From Subtercola frigoramans (GTDB taxonomy: Bacteria; Actinomycetota; Actinomycetes; Actinomycetales; Microbacteriaceae): a DNA stretch of 64,000 bases. The translations under genes and the position numbers were made by a program. The notes under the pieces are model-generated. The model worked only from the letters and a program-made list of their open reading frames with translations. It did not search any database and had not been told where the DNA came from. Positions within the stretch are counted from its first letter, which is position 1. The number at the start of each line of letters is the position of its first letter. The stretch spans positions 2,232,001 to 2,296,000 of the forward strand of contig NZ_JAFBBU010000001.1 of assembly GCF_016907385.1 (NCBI RefSeq). The letters run 5' to 3'. This document shows, one piece after another, positions 1-8,939 of the stretch.

Positions 1-2
1 GG

Positions 3-650
3 TCAGGACTCGAGCGTGCGCGGTGCTTTCGCGAGGTTCGCGTCGAGCTCAGCCTTGTTCTGGCGAACTCCGTAGGCGGGGCGGTCACGCTCGACACGCC
101 AGCTCTCCGAGAGCGGGCCGACGTCGACGGCGTCAAAGCCGAACTCGTCGTAGAGCGCGATCACGAGAGCGGTAGCGTCCGGGAAGTCGCTCGAGGTCGC
201 GAGCGCACGGCGGTCAGCGGTGCCGGCAGGCGAACCTGTGGTCTGGATGTCGGCAGCCTGGATGTGGTTGAAGCCCTTGACGACCTTCGACTGCGGCAGG
301 TGCTGCTGCAGCATGCCCGAGACGGTCGTGCGTCCCTCGTCGAGGGCGGCGATGCGGCCGTCGCGCTCCCAGTAGTAGTTGTTCGTGTCGATCACGATCT
401 TGCCGGCCTGCGGCGCGACCGGAACGGCGGTGTAGTTCTTCAACGGCACCGTCACGACGACGACGTCGCCTGCCTCGGCGGCCTCGTCAGCCGTCGCGGC
501 GACGGCGTTCGGGCCGAGTTCTGCAATGAGGTCAGCGAGCGTCGCTGGCCCGCGAGAGTTCGCGATCGTGACGGTGTGACCGTGCTCGATGAGTGTGCGT
601 GCGAGTGCCGTGCCGATGTTTCCGGCTCCGATGATTCCGTAATCTGTCAT
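3..650 (-). CDS. NAD(P)-binding F420 reductase-like oxidoreductase
   Basis: 215-aa cytosolic Rossmann-fold protein of the F420-dependent NADP oxidoreductase type. The dinucleotide loop GAGNIG is at residues 8-13, and ANSRG follows the second strand, where Asn/Ser/Arg usually contact the NADP phosphate. DTNNYYW near residue 90 is also typical. Length is normal and the gene is complete, its stop lying three bases from the window edge. The ATG follows a weak GAAG. The substrate cannot be read from sequence; many relatives are annotated only as NAD(P)-binding. The TetR gene upstream runs the same way but is 74 nt off, so co-transcription is possible but not shown. Confidence 0.75.
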   Translation of the reverse strand: MTDYGIIGAGNIGTALARTLIEHGHTVTIANSRGPATLADLIAELGPNAVAATADEAAEAGDVVVVTVPLKNYTAVPVAPQAGKIVIDTNNYYWERDGRIAALDEGRTTVSGMLQQHLPQSKVVKGFNHIQAADIQTTGSPAGTADRRALATSSDFPDATALVIALYDEFGFDAVDVGPLSESWRVERDRPAYGVRQNKAELDANLAKAPRTLES

Positions 651-723
651 GGGTACTTCAACACTGCGAACCAGATTTCATTCCGTCACGCATCCGGGCA
701 GAGGTGCGCGATTCCAAGCACAC

Positions 724-1392
724 CTAGAGCCAGCGCTCGAGACCGTCCAGAATCAGGTCGAGACCGAGAGGGAATTCGTCGGCGTAGTTGTAGCCCGGAG
801 TGAGCACATGCTGCGCTGTCAGCTCGGCCAGATACGGAAACTCCTTGGTCGGGAGCTGAGCGAGCAGAATGTGCGCCATCGCGGCGGTCTCCTCTTCGGT
901 CGTGAAGGGCAGACTCTGTTCCTGCATCGCGAATCCGTAGATATAGCTGTCAAGGGCCGAGAACGCGTGCGCGGTCATGGTTATGGAAAACCCGGCGTTC
1001 CTGAAGGTCGCGATGACCCGGTCATGATGGCGCAGGGTTGCCGGCCCCGGATTGGTGCCCGAGCCCTTGACCCCGATGGCCCACGGATGCCGAGACAGCG
1101 CGTCTCGGAATGACACCGATCGCTTACGCAGCGCCGACTTCCAGTCGTCGTTGTGCGACGGAAGTTCGATTTCGGCGAAGACCGCATCGACCATGGAGGT
1201 AAGCAGGTCATCCTTGTTGGCGACGTGGTTGTACAGGGACATTGCCTCGACGCCAAGCTGCTCGCCCAACTTTCGCATGGTCAGCGATTCGATACCGGAT
1301 TCGTCGGCAATCGCGATGGCGGTATCCAACACCAGAGCTCGATTGAGTCGCACGCGTGATGACACGTCACCGGTACCCGATCGCTTCGCCAT
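724..1392 (-). CDS. TetR/AcrR family transcriptional regulator
   Basis: About 222 aa. The N-terminal TetR helix-turn-helix is clear (ALVLDTAIAIADESGIESL, then MRKLGEQLGVEAMSLYNHV, residues about 18-60); the C-terminal ligand domain resembles the TetR_C group. Start chosen at MAKRSG, preceded by GGGGAATC; an in-frame ATG at 1416 would add eight residues. It is divergent from the DUF4386 membrane-protein gene, and an imperfect palindrome at 1440-1465 lies between them, so it probably represses that gene and itself. The ligand is unknown. Confidence 0.85.
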   Translation of the reverse strand: MAKRSGTGDVSSRVRLNRALVLDTAIAIADESGIESLTMRKLGEQLGVEAMSLYNHVANKDDLLTSMVDAVFAEIELPSHNDDWKSALRKRSVSFRDALSRHPWAIGVKGSGTNPGPATLRHHDRVIATFRNAGFSITMTAHAFSALDSYIYGFAMQEQSLPFTTEEETAAMAHILLAQLPTKEFPYLAELTAQHVLTPGYNYADEFPLGLDLILDGLERWL

Positions 1393-1439
1393 GATTCCCC
1401 ACCGTCTCCTTGACAAGCTTACCGCGTATTCGTATCGTA

Positions 1440-1465
1440 CTTACGACATAAGTTTACAACGTAAG
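1440..1465. promoter_or_regulatory. Candidate TetR operator between divergent genes
   Basis: Imperfect 26-bp palindrome: outer arms CTTACG (1440-1445) and CGTAAG (1460-1465) are exact reverse complements, and an inner TAA/TTA also pairs. It sits in the short gap between the tetR-like gene and the DUF4386 gene, and its right arm touches the DUF4386 ribosome site (AAGGATTTGCG before ATG). A bound repressor would block initiation. Assignment to this TetR is inference from position. Confidence 0.55.
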
Positions 1466-1473
1466 GATTTGCG

Positions 1474-2178
1474 ATGCGCCCCACACCTGCTACGTCACCC
1501 GCTCCATCGATTCGGCGCCCTCCGCTCGGCTTCACGCGCTGGTCACCCCGCACTGCGGCGCTCGTCGCGGGAGTTGCGCTCGCTTTGATGGCCGTACTGG
1601 GCGGATTCGGCAACCTCGGTGCCATCACGCCGTTGATCGTTCCCGGCGATGCAGACGCGACCGCACGCACCATCTCCCTCTCCCCCACGCTGTTCTTGGC
1701 GGGAGTTGCCAGCTTCACCGTCGTGGCGCTCCTTGACGTGATTGTCGCCGGTGCGTTCTTCACACTCTTCAGGCCGGTGAACCCCCGCCTCTCGCTCACG
1801 GCGGCCCTGCTCAGGGTCGGGTACGCAGTGCTGTTCCTCGTCGCGATCAGCAGGCTTGTGGTCGGCTATTCGCAACTGAGCGATCCCACCAGCGCTCTTG
1901 CGACATTCCAGTCGTTCACCACGATCTGGGTCGTCAGTCTGGGCCTGTTCGGTCTCAGCCTGCTCGTCGTCGGCTACCTGGCGTACCGCTCCGGCTTCAT
2001 AGCGAGAGTGTTCGGTGTACTCCTCGGCATTGCCGGCCTCGGCTATCTGGCCGACGCAATTGCGAAGGCGGCCATCCCCGGGTTCACCGCCGCGTTCGCG
2101 CAGTTCACCTTTGTCGGCGAAGTCGCCCTCATCTTCTGGCTGCTCATCGCCGGCCGACGCCTGCCCTCGAATCGATAG
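1474..2178 (+). CDS. DUF4386 family membrane protein
   Basis: 234 aa with about six hydrophobic segments: AALVAGVALALMAVL near residue 30, then FLAGVASFTVVALLDVIVAG, LLRVGYAVLFLVAIS, a WVVSLGLFGLSLLVVGY helix, FGVLLGIAGLGYL and a final VGEVALIFWLLIAG. This spacing and the loop VGYSQLSDP match the DUF4386 family, whose function is not known. The ATG has a good AAGG site. It is divergent from a TetR gene that probably controls it, an arrangement common for small stress- or drug-responsive membrane proteins. Confidence 0.75.
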   Translation: MRPTPATSPAPSIRRPPLGFTRWSPRTAALVAGVALALMAVLGGFGNLGAITPLIVPGDADATARTISLSPTLFLAGVASFTVVALLDVIVAGAFFTLFRPVNPRLSLTAALLRVGYAVLFLVAISRLVVGYSQLSDPTSALATFQSFTTIWVVSLGLFGLSLLVVGYLAYRSGFIARVFGVLLGIAGLGYLADAIAKAAIPGFTAAFAQFTFVGEVALIFWLLIAGRRLPSNR

Positions 2179-2183
2179 CTCGA

Positions 2184-2222
2184 CCGTCGTCGGCCAAACC
2201 GTGATGGCCCGGCCGACGACGG
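2184..2222. terminator. Hairpin terminator between convergent genes
   Basis: Perfect 12-bp arms CCGTCGTCGGCC (2184-2195) and its complement (2211-2222) with a 15-nt loop, between the stops of the DUF4386 gene (+) and the ABC ATPase gene (-). No T-run, as is frequent in high-GC actinobacteria; it probably serves both directions. Confidence 0.6.
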
Positions 2223-2245
2223 CATTCCGCGAGATGCGATGCGAA

Positions 2246-2953
2246 CTACACGGCCGACACGGCACCCGCCTTCGCACCCGCAGTCGACACCTCTGTCACC
2301 TTGCCGCCCTTGATGTGCAGCCGCCGCTCGGCCCGGCGCGCCACAGCCGAATCGTGCGTCACGATGATCAGCGTGAGCCCCTGGTCCCGCCAGAAACTCT
2401 CGAGCAACTCCATGATCTCGTCACGGGTGTCTTCGTCGAGCGCTCCGGTCGGTTCATCGGCGAGCAGAACATCCGGTCGCTTAACCAGTGCGCGAGCAAT
2501 CGCAACACGCTGCTGCTGGCCACCCGACAGCTCGGCGGGTAGATGGCCGTAGCGCTCCGAGAGACCGACAGAGTCGAGCGCCTCCTGCGAGCGCCGCCTG
2601 CGCTCCGGCCCCGAAACCGGCAGGGGCGCAAGAGCCGTCTCGACGTTCTCGAGAGCCGTCAGCGTCGGGATCAGGTTGAAACCCTGGAACACAAAACCGA
2701 CCTCCTTGGCCCGAATGGCCGCGAGCTTGTTGTCTCCCAGCTTCGACAGCAGCGACGAGCCCAGCATGACCTCACCGGAGGTGGGCCGGTCGAGCGCCCC
2801 GAGCATCTGCAGCAGAGTCGACTTGCCGCCCCCCGTCGGCCCCTGGATAGCGACCATCTGCCCGTCGGGAATACTCAGCGTGACCCCGTCGAGGGCCGTG
2901 ATCTTTCGTTTCGAAGCGTTGTAGGTCTTCGTCACGTTCTTCAGTTCGTACAT
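2246..2953 (-). CDS. ABC transporter ATP-binding protein (MacB/LolD type)
   Basis: About 235 aa nucleotide-binding subunit. Walker A GPTGGGKST, Q-loop FVFQGFNLIPTLTALENV, signature LSGGQQQR, Walker B VLLADEPTGALD and the H-loop VTHD are all present; the FQGFNLIPTLTA/ADEPTGALD pattern is that of the MacB/LolD/FtsE-like export group. Start chosen at MYELKN because AAGGAG lies nine bases upstream; an ATG at 2989 lacks such a site. It pairs with the FtsX-type permease gene just upstream (108 nt apart), together a complete exporter or mechanotransmission unit. Cargo unknown. Confidence 0.9.
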   Translation of the reverse strand: MYELKNVTKTYNASKRKITALDGVTLSIPDGQMVAIQGPTGGGKSTLLQMLGALDRPTSGEVMLGSSLLSKLGDNKLAAIRAKEVGFVFQGFNLIPTLTALENVETALAPLPVSGPERRRRSQEALDSVGLSERYGHLPAELSGGQQQRVAIARALVKRPDVLLADEPTGALDEDTRDEIMELLESFWRDQGLTLIIVTHDSAVARRAERRLHIKGGKVTEVSTAGAKAGAVSAV

Positions 2954-2998
2954 TGTCTGTAACTCCTTCGTGTGGTTCGTGTCGTTCACGTGATGGGG

Positions 2999-3033
2999 GT
3001 GCCGCGCGGCTGCGTGTGCAGTCCGCGCGGCAC
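2999..3033. other. Intercistronic hairpin in ABC operon
   Basis: 11-bp perfect inverted repeat (GTGCCGCGCGG at 2999-3009, complement at 3023-3033) in the 108-nt gap between permease and ATPase genes. It could stabilise or process the mRNA, or act as an attenuator. No T-run on the minus strand. Confidence 0.45.
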
Positions 3034-3061
3034 TGTTGCACTGCTCCGGATGCCCGTGGTG

Positions 3062-4543
3062 CTAGCCCACCGAACGCAGAGCCTCTGCGGGCCGGAGCCG
3101 GGCCGCGCGCCAGCCACCGATTGCGCCGGCCAGCAGCCCGCCGAGCACGGCAAGCCCCACGGCGATCAAGATGATGCCGATCGTCACAGGCGCCTGCAGG
3201 GTGACGGTCGTCGTGGCGGCCGTCGACGCTGCTGCGCCAAAACCGCCGCCGCCGGGACCACCACCACCGGGTCCACCGGCTGCTGCCGTCGTCGACGCGG
3301 CCGATCCGCTCAACGTCGGGGCGATGATGTTGACGATGACGATGCCCACCAGGCCCACTACGATGCCGATCGCACCACCGATGAGACCCTGCACCACCGA
3401 CTCGCCAGCGACCTGGCTGACAATGCGGCAGTTGCTCCAGCCGACAGCTTTGAGCGTTCCGAATTCACGGGTCCGGCGTGTCACTCCAGAGATGGTGAAG
3501 AGGATCGCGATCAGGAAGGCTGCTGCGAGCACCAGCACTGACAGCCACGTGCCGAGGTTCGACAGCAGAGACGATGCGGTCGAGAGTGAGCCGGAGACGG
3601 TCGAGGCGAGGTCGGCCTGCGTGCTCACTGTCGCGGCGGGCAGTGCGGTCTGAAGCGCAGCGGCCACAGAGTCGACGCTCCCTGATGAGGCGGCCGTCAC
3701 GTAGATGTTGCTGATCATGCCGGCGTTGCTCGAGAGGGTCTGGGCGACATCGAGAGGGATGTAGACGTTCGAGGCCGTCACACTGTCGGAACCGGTCGAT
3801 GAAACCGTGCCGACGATGGTGAACGTGGTGCCGCCGATGTCGATCGTGCCGCCGGTGGCGAGTGACGCCGAGGTGGCATAGCTGCTGTCGAGCACAGCAT
3901 TGTCGGTTCCGACATCCGCCGCGGTCAGCAGTCGGCCTGTCGCCAGGCTCACGGCCGAGAGCGGGCCGACGGAGCTGCCCGACGGGTCGAGGCCGAGCAC
4001 GGTGAAGCTGTTCACGTCGAACGCGCTTCCGCCTGCGCCGTCGGGGCCACCGGTCGGGGGCGTGTCACCCGCGGCCGGCGCGCCGCCCTGGCCTCCAGTG
4101 GTGCCGGTTGCGCTCTGGTCGGGAAGCTGCCCGCTGAAGGTCTGGTTTGTCAGCGCCAATGTCGCGGTCGCCGCCGAGACGCCGCTCGTCGACTGCACGG
4201 TGGCAAGCGCCGTGTCGGCAAACACCGTTTGCGTGCGACTCACTGTCAGGGTGGACTGGTTCAACGTGGTCGTGCCATCAGAGGTCGCACCCGACCCCGA
4301 ACCGAAGTTGAACTGGCCGCCGGGGTTTGTGCCGGCGGTCGGTGCTGCAGCGGCCTGGCTGATCGTGATGTCGGTACCGACACCGTAGACCGACTGCAGC
4401 ACCGTTGCCTGGGCACCCTGCACCCCGGCGGAGATCGAGTTGACCAGAATGACGAGGCCGATCGCCAACGCCATTCCAATCGAAATGATGATGGTCTGTT
4501 TTCGCCTGTTGACGAGTTCTCGCCGGAGGTACGTGCCGAACAT
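3062..4543 (-). CDS. MacB/FtsX-type ABC transporter permease
   Basis: About 493 aa. One transmembrane helix at the N-terminus (TIIISIGMALAIGLVILVNS), a roughly 290-residue extracellular MacB-PCD-like domain, then three C-terminal helices and the closing segment GGWRAARLRPAEALRSVG, which is the FtsX/MacB hallmark. Two Gly/Pro/Ala-rich stretches, one in the outer domain (about residues 155-180) and one between the last helices, are low-complexity linkers unusual for the family. Start at MFGTYL has AAGGAG upstream; a GTG at 4570 does not. Operon partner of the ATPase at 2246-2953. Confidence 0.9.
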   Translation of the reverse strand: MFGTYLRRELVNRRKQTIIISIGMALAIGLVILVNSISAGVQGAQATVLQSVYGVGTDITISQAAAAPTAGTNPGGQFNFGSGSGATSDGTTTLNQSTLTVSRTQTVFADTALATVQSTSGVSAATATLALTNQTFSGQLPDQSATGTTGGQGGAPAAGDTPPTGGPDGAGGSAFDVNSFTVLGLDPSGSSVGPLSAVSLATGRLLTAADVGTDNAVLDSSYATSASLATGGTIDIGGTTFTIVGTVSSTGSDSVTASNVYIPLDVAQTLSSNAGMISNIYVTAASSGSVDSVAAALQTALPAATVSTQADLASTVSGSLSTASSLLSNLGTWLSVLVLAAAFLIAILFTISGVTRRTREFGTLKAVGWSNCRIVSQVAGESVVQGLIGGAIGIVVGLVGIVIVNIIAPTLSGSAASTTAAAGGPGGGGPGGGGFGAAASTAATTTVTLQAPVTIGIILIAVGLAVLGGLLAGAIGGWRAARLRPAEALRSVG

Positions 4544-4651
4544 GGGGCTCCTTCGTGTGGGTTCTGACACGACCCTAGAAAGGAGTCCTATGCGAGCCCT
4601 ATGACCCGCCCTTCAACCGCCTAAGCAACCGCACTCCCGCCCACCGCAGAT

Positions 4652-5953
4652 TCACACGCCAGCGCTGCCAGACCGAATCGGCCCGACTTGATCGACGGAC
4701 GGCAACGGCGGGCCGAGCCGGGGCCGCCGGTTCGCAGTGTCCCCCGCCCCGACTCGATTGCTGCGTTCTGTCAACGCAACCAGCGCCAGGTGGCGATCGG
4801 AGGTCCAGCAGATCAGCTGACCCTTCTGGTCTTTATTACGGCCGAGGATGCCCGCCTCAGCGAGCTCCGTCAACGCTCGATGCGCTGCTGTCGCAGACAC
4901 GCCATGCCGCACAGATGCGCTCTCGACAGTGAGAACGGGGTCAGCCGCCAAGCTGTCGAGAATTCGCAGAACGACGGCCCCGCGGCGGGGAATCGACGGC
5001 GAGGCGCCCTGTGTAGTTCTGTACTGAATCAATTCTTCACGCAGCGACTCATCCAGGCGGGCGATGTCATCACCAAGGCGTACCGCATTCGAAGCGGCGA
5101 GTTCTGCGGCCTCCGCAAACCCGATGATCCAATCGTCGAGTCGAGGCGGGTCCTCGCGAAAGGCAGTCAAACCCGAGAGGTAGGCATTCGTGTCTCCAGC
5201 AAGAACCGTACTGATTGGTATCACTGTGTTTCGAAGGGCGTCCGTCCTGCGCAATATGGTGTGGATGATCGCCCGGCCCGTGCGGCCATTGCCGTCGATG
5301 AACGGGTGGATGGTCTCAAATTGCGCGTGGGCAATGGCCGCACGCACGACAGCATTCCCTTCCGTTTCCGTCACAAAACGCGCAAGATCGTCGACAAGCC
5401 TGAGCACCTCAGACTCTGGCGGCGGAACAAAGTCGGCGCGAAGCGGACTCCACCCCGTGCCACCCACCCAGTTCTGTTCGTTTCGCAGTCCGGGTTCCAA
5501 TGAAGGTTCGATGACATGTTGCAGATGCTCCAGGTCTGCCGTCGTCACCGACCGATCATTCTCAGCAAGCAGGGCAATTGCTTCCTCCGTCGCGCGGACG
5601 TTCGCAACGACGTCAAGGGCAACGCGGGTACCGAATTCCAGAAGTTCGGCAATCGCGAGTATTTTGGGTGTGACGCGGTTGCCTTCGATCCACGACGAAG
5701 AGATGCTCTCTGATCGAATGAGCAAGTGGTTCAAGTAGCCACCTCGCGCTCCAATCCGCTCGTCAGCGCGCGTAAGCACCGAGAGTGCATTCTCGGCGGC
5801 TTGCCGGGCCGCTTCGCCGATGGCTGGAAGCTTCACTCCGAGCTCGTCGGGTACGTAGGCGCGATAGCGGCCTGGAGCACGATCCTTGCGGCTGAGTTGG
5901 GCCGCATCCTGCGGATTCCATAACCGCTCGATGTAGTGGGCCACGACTTTCAT
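4652..5953 (-). CDS. Fic family protein (AMPylase type)
   Basis: 433 aa. The Fic core motif HPFIDGNGRTGR is near residue 207 with catalytic His intact, so it should transfer AMP or another nucleotide moiety from NTP to a target hydroxyl. An N-terminal inhibitory-helix motif, S-SWI-EGN (residues about 67-73), marks it as a class II, self-inhibited Fic. A winged-helix-like segment (residues about 330-400, ASVRHGVSATAAHRALTELAEAGIL) follows, as in many DNA-linked Fic proteins. No antitoxin gene sits beside it, consistent with the built-in inhibitor. Two inverted repeats overlap its promoter and may be its own operator. The target is unknown. Confidence 0.9.
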   Translation of the reverse strand: MKVVAHYIERLWNPQDAAQLSRKDRAPGRYRAYVPDELGVKLPAIGEAARQAAENALSVLTRADERIGARGGYLNHLLIRSESISSSWIEGNRVTPKILAIAELLEFGTRVALDVVANVRATEEAIALLAENDRSVTTADLEHLQHVIEPSLEPGLRNEQNWVGGTGWSPLRADFVPPPESEVLRLVDDLARFVTETEGNAVVRAAIAHAQFETIHPFIDGNGRTGRAIIHTILRRTDALRNTVIPISTVLAGDTNAYLSGLTAFREDPPRLDDWIIGFAEAAELAASNAVRLGDDIARLDESLREELIQYRTTQGASPSIPRRGAVVLRILDSLAADPVLTVESASVRHGVSATAAHRALTELAEAGILGRNKDQKGQLICWTSDRHLALVALTERSNRVGAGDTANRRPRLGPPLPSVDQVGPIRSGSAGV

Positions 5954-5964
5954 TCCTCACGTAA

Positions 5965-5979
5965 TGAGATGATTTCTCA
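5965..5979. promoter_or_regulatory. Small palindrome upstream of fic gene
   Basis: TGAGA-5 nt-TCTCA just 5' of the Fic start, abutting a longer inverted repeat. Possible operator half of a compound site; support is only positional. Confidence 0.35.
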
Positions 5980-6010
5980 AATCAACTTTAGTACCTATAA
6001 AGTTGATTTG
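5978..6010. promoter_or_regulatory. 13-bp inverted repeat in the fic promoter
   Basis: Perfect arms CAAATCAACTTTA (5978-5990) and its complement (5998-6010) with a 7-nt loop, in an AT-rich island 25 nt before the Fic start. The symmetry and position suggest an operator, perhaps bound by the winged-helix part of the Fic protein itself. It could also be a terminator for neither gene, since no T-run follows. Confidence 0.55.
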
Positions 6011-6060
6011 TGGGCCGAGTGAACCCGGTTAGAGGTGTCCTCGCGAAGAGCACGAGAAGG

Positions 6061-7146
6061 CTATTCGCAGGCGATTCCGTCGTGGTGGCGGTCGAGGCCC
6101 GAGCGATAGCCGGGGTCGCCGGTGTGCAGCGGCGCGACGCCGGCAGCGCGTGCGGCGGCACAGTTGGCGTAATACGCGTCGGGCGCCGGCACGGGAGCGG
6201 GTGCTGGTGCAGGCGCGGGAGCGGGTACCGGAACAGGCGCTGGTACAGGAGCAGGTGCAGGAGCCGGCGCGGGCTGCACAACCACGGCAGGAGTGGGCGC
6301 GAATGCCGATGAGACCGCCGGCTGGCTCGGGCAGACACTGAGGATCGTCGCCAGCGCGTCATGCTCGGCCTGCGTGACCCAGAGGCCGTACGTCGCCTTC
6401 ACCGAGACCTGGCGGGCGGCGTACTCGCAGCGAAACGGTTTGTTCGGCGGAAGCCAGGTGGCAGCATCCCCATCGCTCTTCTGTTCGTTCGTCGGCCCGT
6501 CGGTCGCGATCAGGTTGAGCGGGTCGTTGGCCAGGCTGATCCGCTGGGCCTGGCTGAGCTGCTGCGCGCCCTTCTGCCAAGCGTCAGAAAGGGCGACAAC
6601 ATGGTCGATCTGCACCGCGAGCGATGTCGAATTGCCGCGAACGAAGCTGATGGTCGTGGCGGTGTAAGGGTCCGCAAGAATGCCCGTCATCACCTTGCAC
6701 GGGCCCGATTTTGTCGCCGCGGTGAGATCGCGGGCGAGAATGTCGTTGCCGGTGTCGCAGCCGTTCCTGTCGACATCGAGCCAGGCCGTACCGAAATCGC
6801 CGACGCGGTCGTATCCCGTCTTCGGCGCGCGACCCTTGACGGCCAGCTTCGCGAGCACGTCGATCGCCATTCCCGCCGTGACGCTGGAATCGGATGCGGA
6901 GACGCTTGCGCTGTCGCCGGAGGCGACCGGCGTCTCCGGATCGAGCTGTTCGGTATTCTGCGTGGCCGTCGGAGTCGGTGGAGAAGTCAGAGTCGGCGCG
7001 GCAGTCGCTCTGGCGCTCTGTGTCGCTGCAGTGGCGACACCCTCGGCCGCCGACGCGCACGATGTCAGCGCGAATGCGAAAACCAGTGACACGATGGCCC
7101 CGGCGACCACAAAAACCCGAGGCGGCCGCCCCATTCTGTTCGTCAC
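6061..7146 (-). CDS. Lipoprotein with DUF1524-like HNH nuclease and Excalibur domains
   Basis: About 361 aa, probably exported: hydrophobic stretch VFVVAGAIVSLVFAFALTSCA ends in a lipobox Cys. The central domain (LAVKGRAPKTGYDRVGDFG, then QIDHVVALSDAW, then NDPLNLIATDGPTNEQKSDGDAATWLPPN) is the GmrSD_C/DUF1524 type HNH nuclease seen in actinobacterial secreted DNases; DH of IDHV is the catalytic pair. A Pro/Ala linker of about 45 residues leads to an Excalibur calcium-binding motif (YANCAAARAAG to DRHHDGIACE) at the C-terminus. GTG at 7146 follows GGGGGAACA. Likely role: degrading extracellular nucleic acid. Confidence 0.8.
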   Translation of the reverse strand: MTNRMGRPPRVFVVAGAIVSLVFAFALTSCASAAEGVATAATQSARATAAPTLTSPPTPTATQNTEQLDPETPVASGDSASVSASDSSVTAGMAIDVLAKLAVKGRAPKTGYDRVGDFGTAWLDVDRNGCDTGNDILARDLTAATKSGPCKVMTGILADPYTATTISFVRGNSTSLAVQIDHVVALSDAWQKGAQQLSQAQRISLANDPLNLIATDGPTNEQKSDGDAATWLPPNKPFRCEYAARQVSVKATYGLWVTQAEHDALATILSVCPSQPAVSSAFAPTPAVVVQPAPAPAPAPVPAPVPVPAPAPAPAPAPVPAPDAYYANCAAARAAGVAPLHTGDPGYRSGLDRHHDGIACE

Positions 7147-7228
7147 TGTTCCCCCGATGTGATGACTCACAGCTTGGCACAGTCCCGTGCTCGCCTTCAC
7201 CACGGCTTCGCGCAGCACTAAGCGCGAA

Positions 7229-8149
7229 CTACCCGCGCATCGCGACACCCTTGCGCCAGTACCCCATGAAGGCGACCTGCGAGCGCGAAACACCGAGGTC
7301 TTTCACGAGATGCCGCCGCAGGGTGGTGACGACACCACTCTCCCCCGCGATCCAGTAGTAGCGCTCCGCCGGGTGCCCGCCGTCGCCGAGCGACTCACCC
7401 AGGCCGGAGTACGTCGGGGTCTCCCAAAGCAGCTCGTCTCCCGGCGACTGTTCCGTGCAGCTCTGGATGCCCGCACCGAGGTAGTCGAGCACCGCGAGCT
7501 GCAACGCTCCCCCGTGTGGCAACTCGGCTCGAGGCAACCACCGCACCTCGACACCAGCCGGGGCGTCGATCGCCAGCACATCGTCGTGGTGTGGCACCTC
7601 GATGAAGGCGACCCCGCGCACCGCGCGATCAGCGTCGCCGAGAATCCTGGCGATCGCCGGTGCCGCCGTCTCGTCTCCGGCCAGCACCACCGTGCCTGCG
7701 GAGCCGGGCGAGTATTCGATGCCACCTCCGTCAGTTCGGCCCCTCCGCGGGCCGAGAAGGAGAATGTGATCGCCGACGGCAGCATCGTTCGCCCAGCTCG
7801 ATGCCGGCCCGCTCGCCTCCGGGTCGAGGTGCAGCACGAAATCGATGACGACGGTTGTTGTGCCACCATCGACGACGAGGTCACGAATCGAGTAGGTGCG
7901 AATCGATCCTCTGGAGTCTTCAGGCAACGCCAGCCATTCCTGGTACCAGCCCGCGTCGCCGCTCAGGCTCGGAAGCTCCCCGGAGGCAGCCGGGAAGATG
8001 AGCTTGATGCGCTGGTCGAACACCTGGCCGGGGGTACCCACGTCGTCAAGGTCGCTGCCGCGGAACCCGATCCGAATGAAACTCGGCGAGAGCCTGTCGA
8101 CGGTCGCGACCCGCACCCGGGCCAGAACGAACGGTGATTCAGAGGACAT
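7229..8149 (-). CDS. Siderophore-interacting (ViuB-like) protein
   Basis: About 306 aa. FAD-binding RxYS-type segment RTYSIRD and a C-terminal SIP NAD-binding-like domain ([42 protein letters not shown]) define a siderophore-interacting ferric reductase, which releases iron from imported ferric siderophores in the cytosol. It is the last gene of the iron-uptake operon; its ATG lies inside the end of the ATPase gene (11-nt overlap), so the two are translated together. A longer in-frame reading to 8641 is only the shadow of the ATPase gene. Confidence 0.9.
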   Translation of the reverse strand: MSSESPFVLARVRVATVDRLSPSFIRIGFRGSDLDDVGTPGQVFDQRIKLIFPAASGELPSLSGDAGWYQEWLALPEDSRGSIRTYSIRDLVVDGGTTTVVIDFVLHLDPEASGPASSWANDAAVGDHILLLGPRRGRTDGGGIEYSPGSAGTVVLAGDETAAPAIARILGDADRAVRGVAFIEVPHHDDVLAIDAPAGVEVRWLPRAELPHGGALQLAVLDYLGAGIQSCTEQSPGDELLWETPTYSGLGESLGDGGHPAERYYWIAGESGVVTTLRRHLVKDLGVSRSQVAFMGYWRKGVAMRG

Positions 8150-8939
8150 GGTGTCTCCCACTCGGTAGTACCAACGGTTTTCCAGAAACAGGGTCGGTGA
8201 TGATGCTGCTGTCGAGCCCGAAGACGTCACGGACGAGCTCGGTCGTGACCACGTGGGCCGGTGCACCTGCGGCATGCACTCGACCATCGCGCATGGCCAC
8301 GAGTTCGTCGGCATAGCGGGCAGCGAGATTGAGGTCGTGCAGCACCATGACGATCGTCGTGCCGCGCTCACGGTTGAGATCGGTGAGCAGGTCGAGTACC
8401 TCCACCTGGTGCGCGAGATCGAGAAAAGTCGTCGGCTCGTCGAGCAGCAGGATGTCGGTCTCCTGGGCCAGGGCCATGGCGATCCACACCCGCTGCTGCT
8501 GGCCACCCGACAACTCGTCCACGGACCGGTCGGCGAGGTCTGCAATACCGGTTGCGTCGAGCGCCGCTGCCACGGCCTCGTAGTCTGTGACACTCCATCG
8601 CGCGAGCAACTTCTGGTGAGGATGCCTTCCACGACCGACAAGATCGGTCACCACGATTCCTTCGGGCGCGACGGGTCGCTGCGGCAGTAGTCCGAGCGTG
8701 CGGGCGACGGTCTTCGATGGCTGCGAGCGCAACTCTCGTCCGTCGAGCAGTACCCGCCCCCTGCTTAGTGGAATGAGCCGGGCGAGCGCACGGAGAAGAG
8801 TGGATTTGCCGCATCCATTCGCCCCGACGATCGCCGTGATCCTTCCGGGAGCGATGGCGAGGTCAAGGGCCTCGGCGACAACACGATCGCCGTACGCGAG
8901 GGTGATCGATTCGGCCGAGAGTCGGTGCAGCGTGGTCAC
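8139..8939 (-). CDS. Iron-siderophore ABC transporter ATP-binding protein (FecE/FepC-like)
   Basis: About 266 aa. Walker [11 protein letters not shown]-loop [11 protein letters not shown], signature [18 protein letters not shown], Walker [17 protein letters not shown] and H-loop VLHD are typical of FecE/FepC-type ATPases that power ferric siderophore import. Start is GTG at 8939, with CGGAGG six bases upstream and a GTGA overlap with the permease stop. An open frame continues to 9722 upstream but is a permease shadow. Confidence 0.92.
   Translation of the reverse strand: MTTLHRLSAESITLAYGDRVVAEALDLAIAPGRITAIVGANGCGKSTLLRALARLIPLSRGRVLLDGRELRSQPSKTVARTLGLLPQRPVAPEGIVVTDLVGRGRHPHQKLLARWSVTDYEAVAAALDATGIADLADRSVDELSGGQQQRVWIAMALAQETDILLLDEPTTFLDLAHQVEVLDLLTDLNRERGTTIVMVLHDLNLAARYADELVAMRDGRVHAAGAPAHVVTTELVRDVFGLDSSIITDPVSGKPLVLPSGRHHVL

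Noticed and set aside
7229..8641. 470-aa frame including the SIP protein
   Set aside because: Residues before 8149 are a shadow of the ATPase gene; only the part from MSSESP is protein-like.
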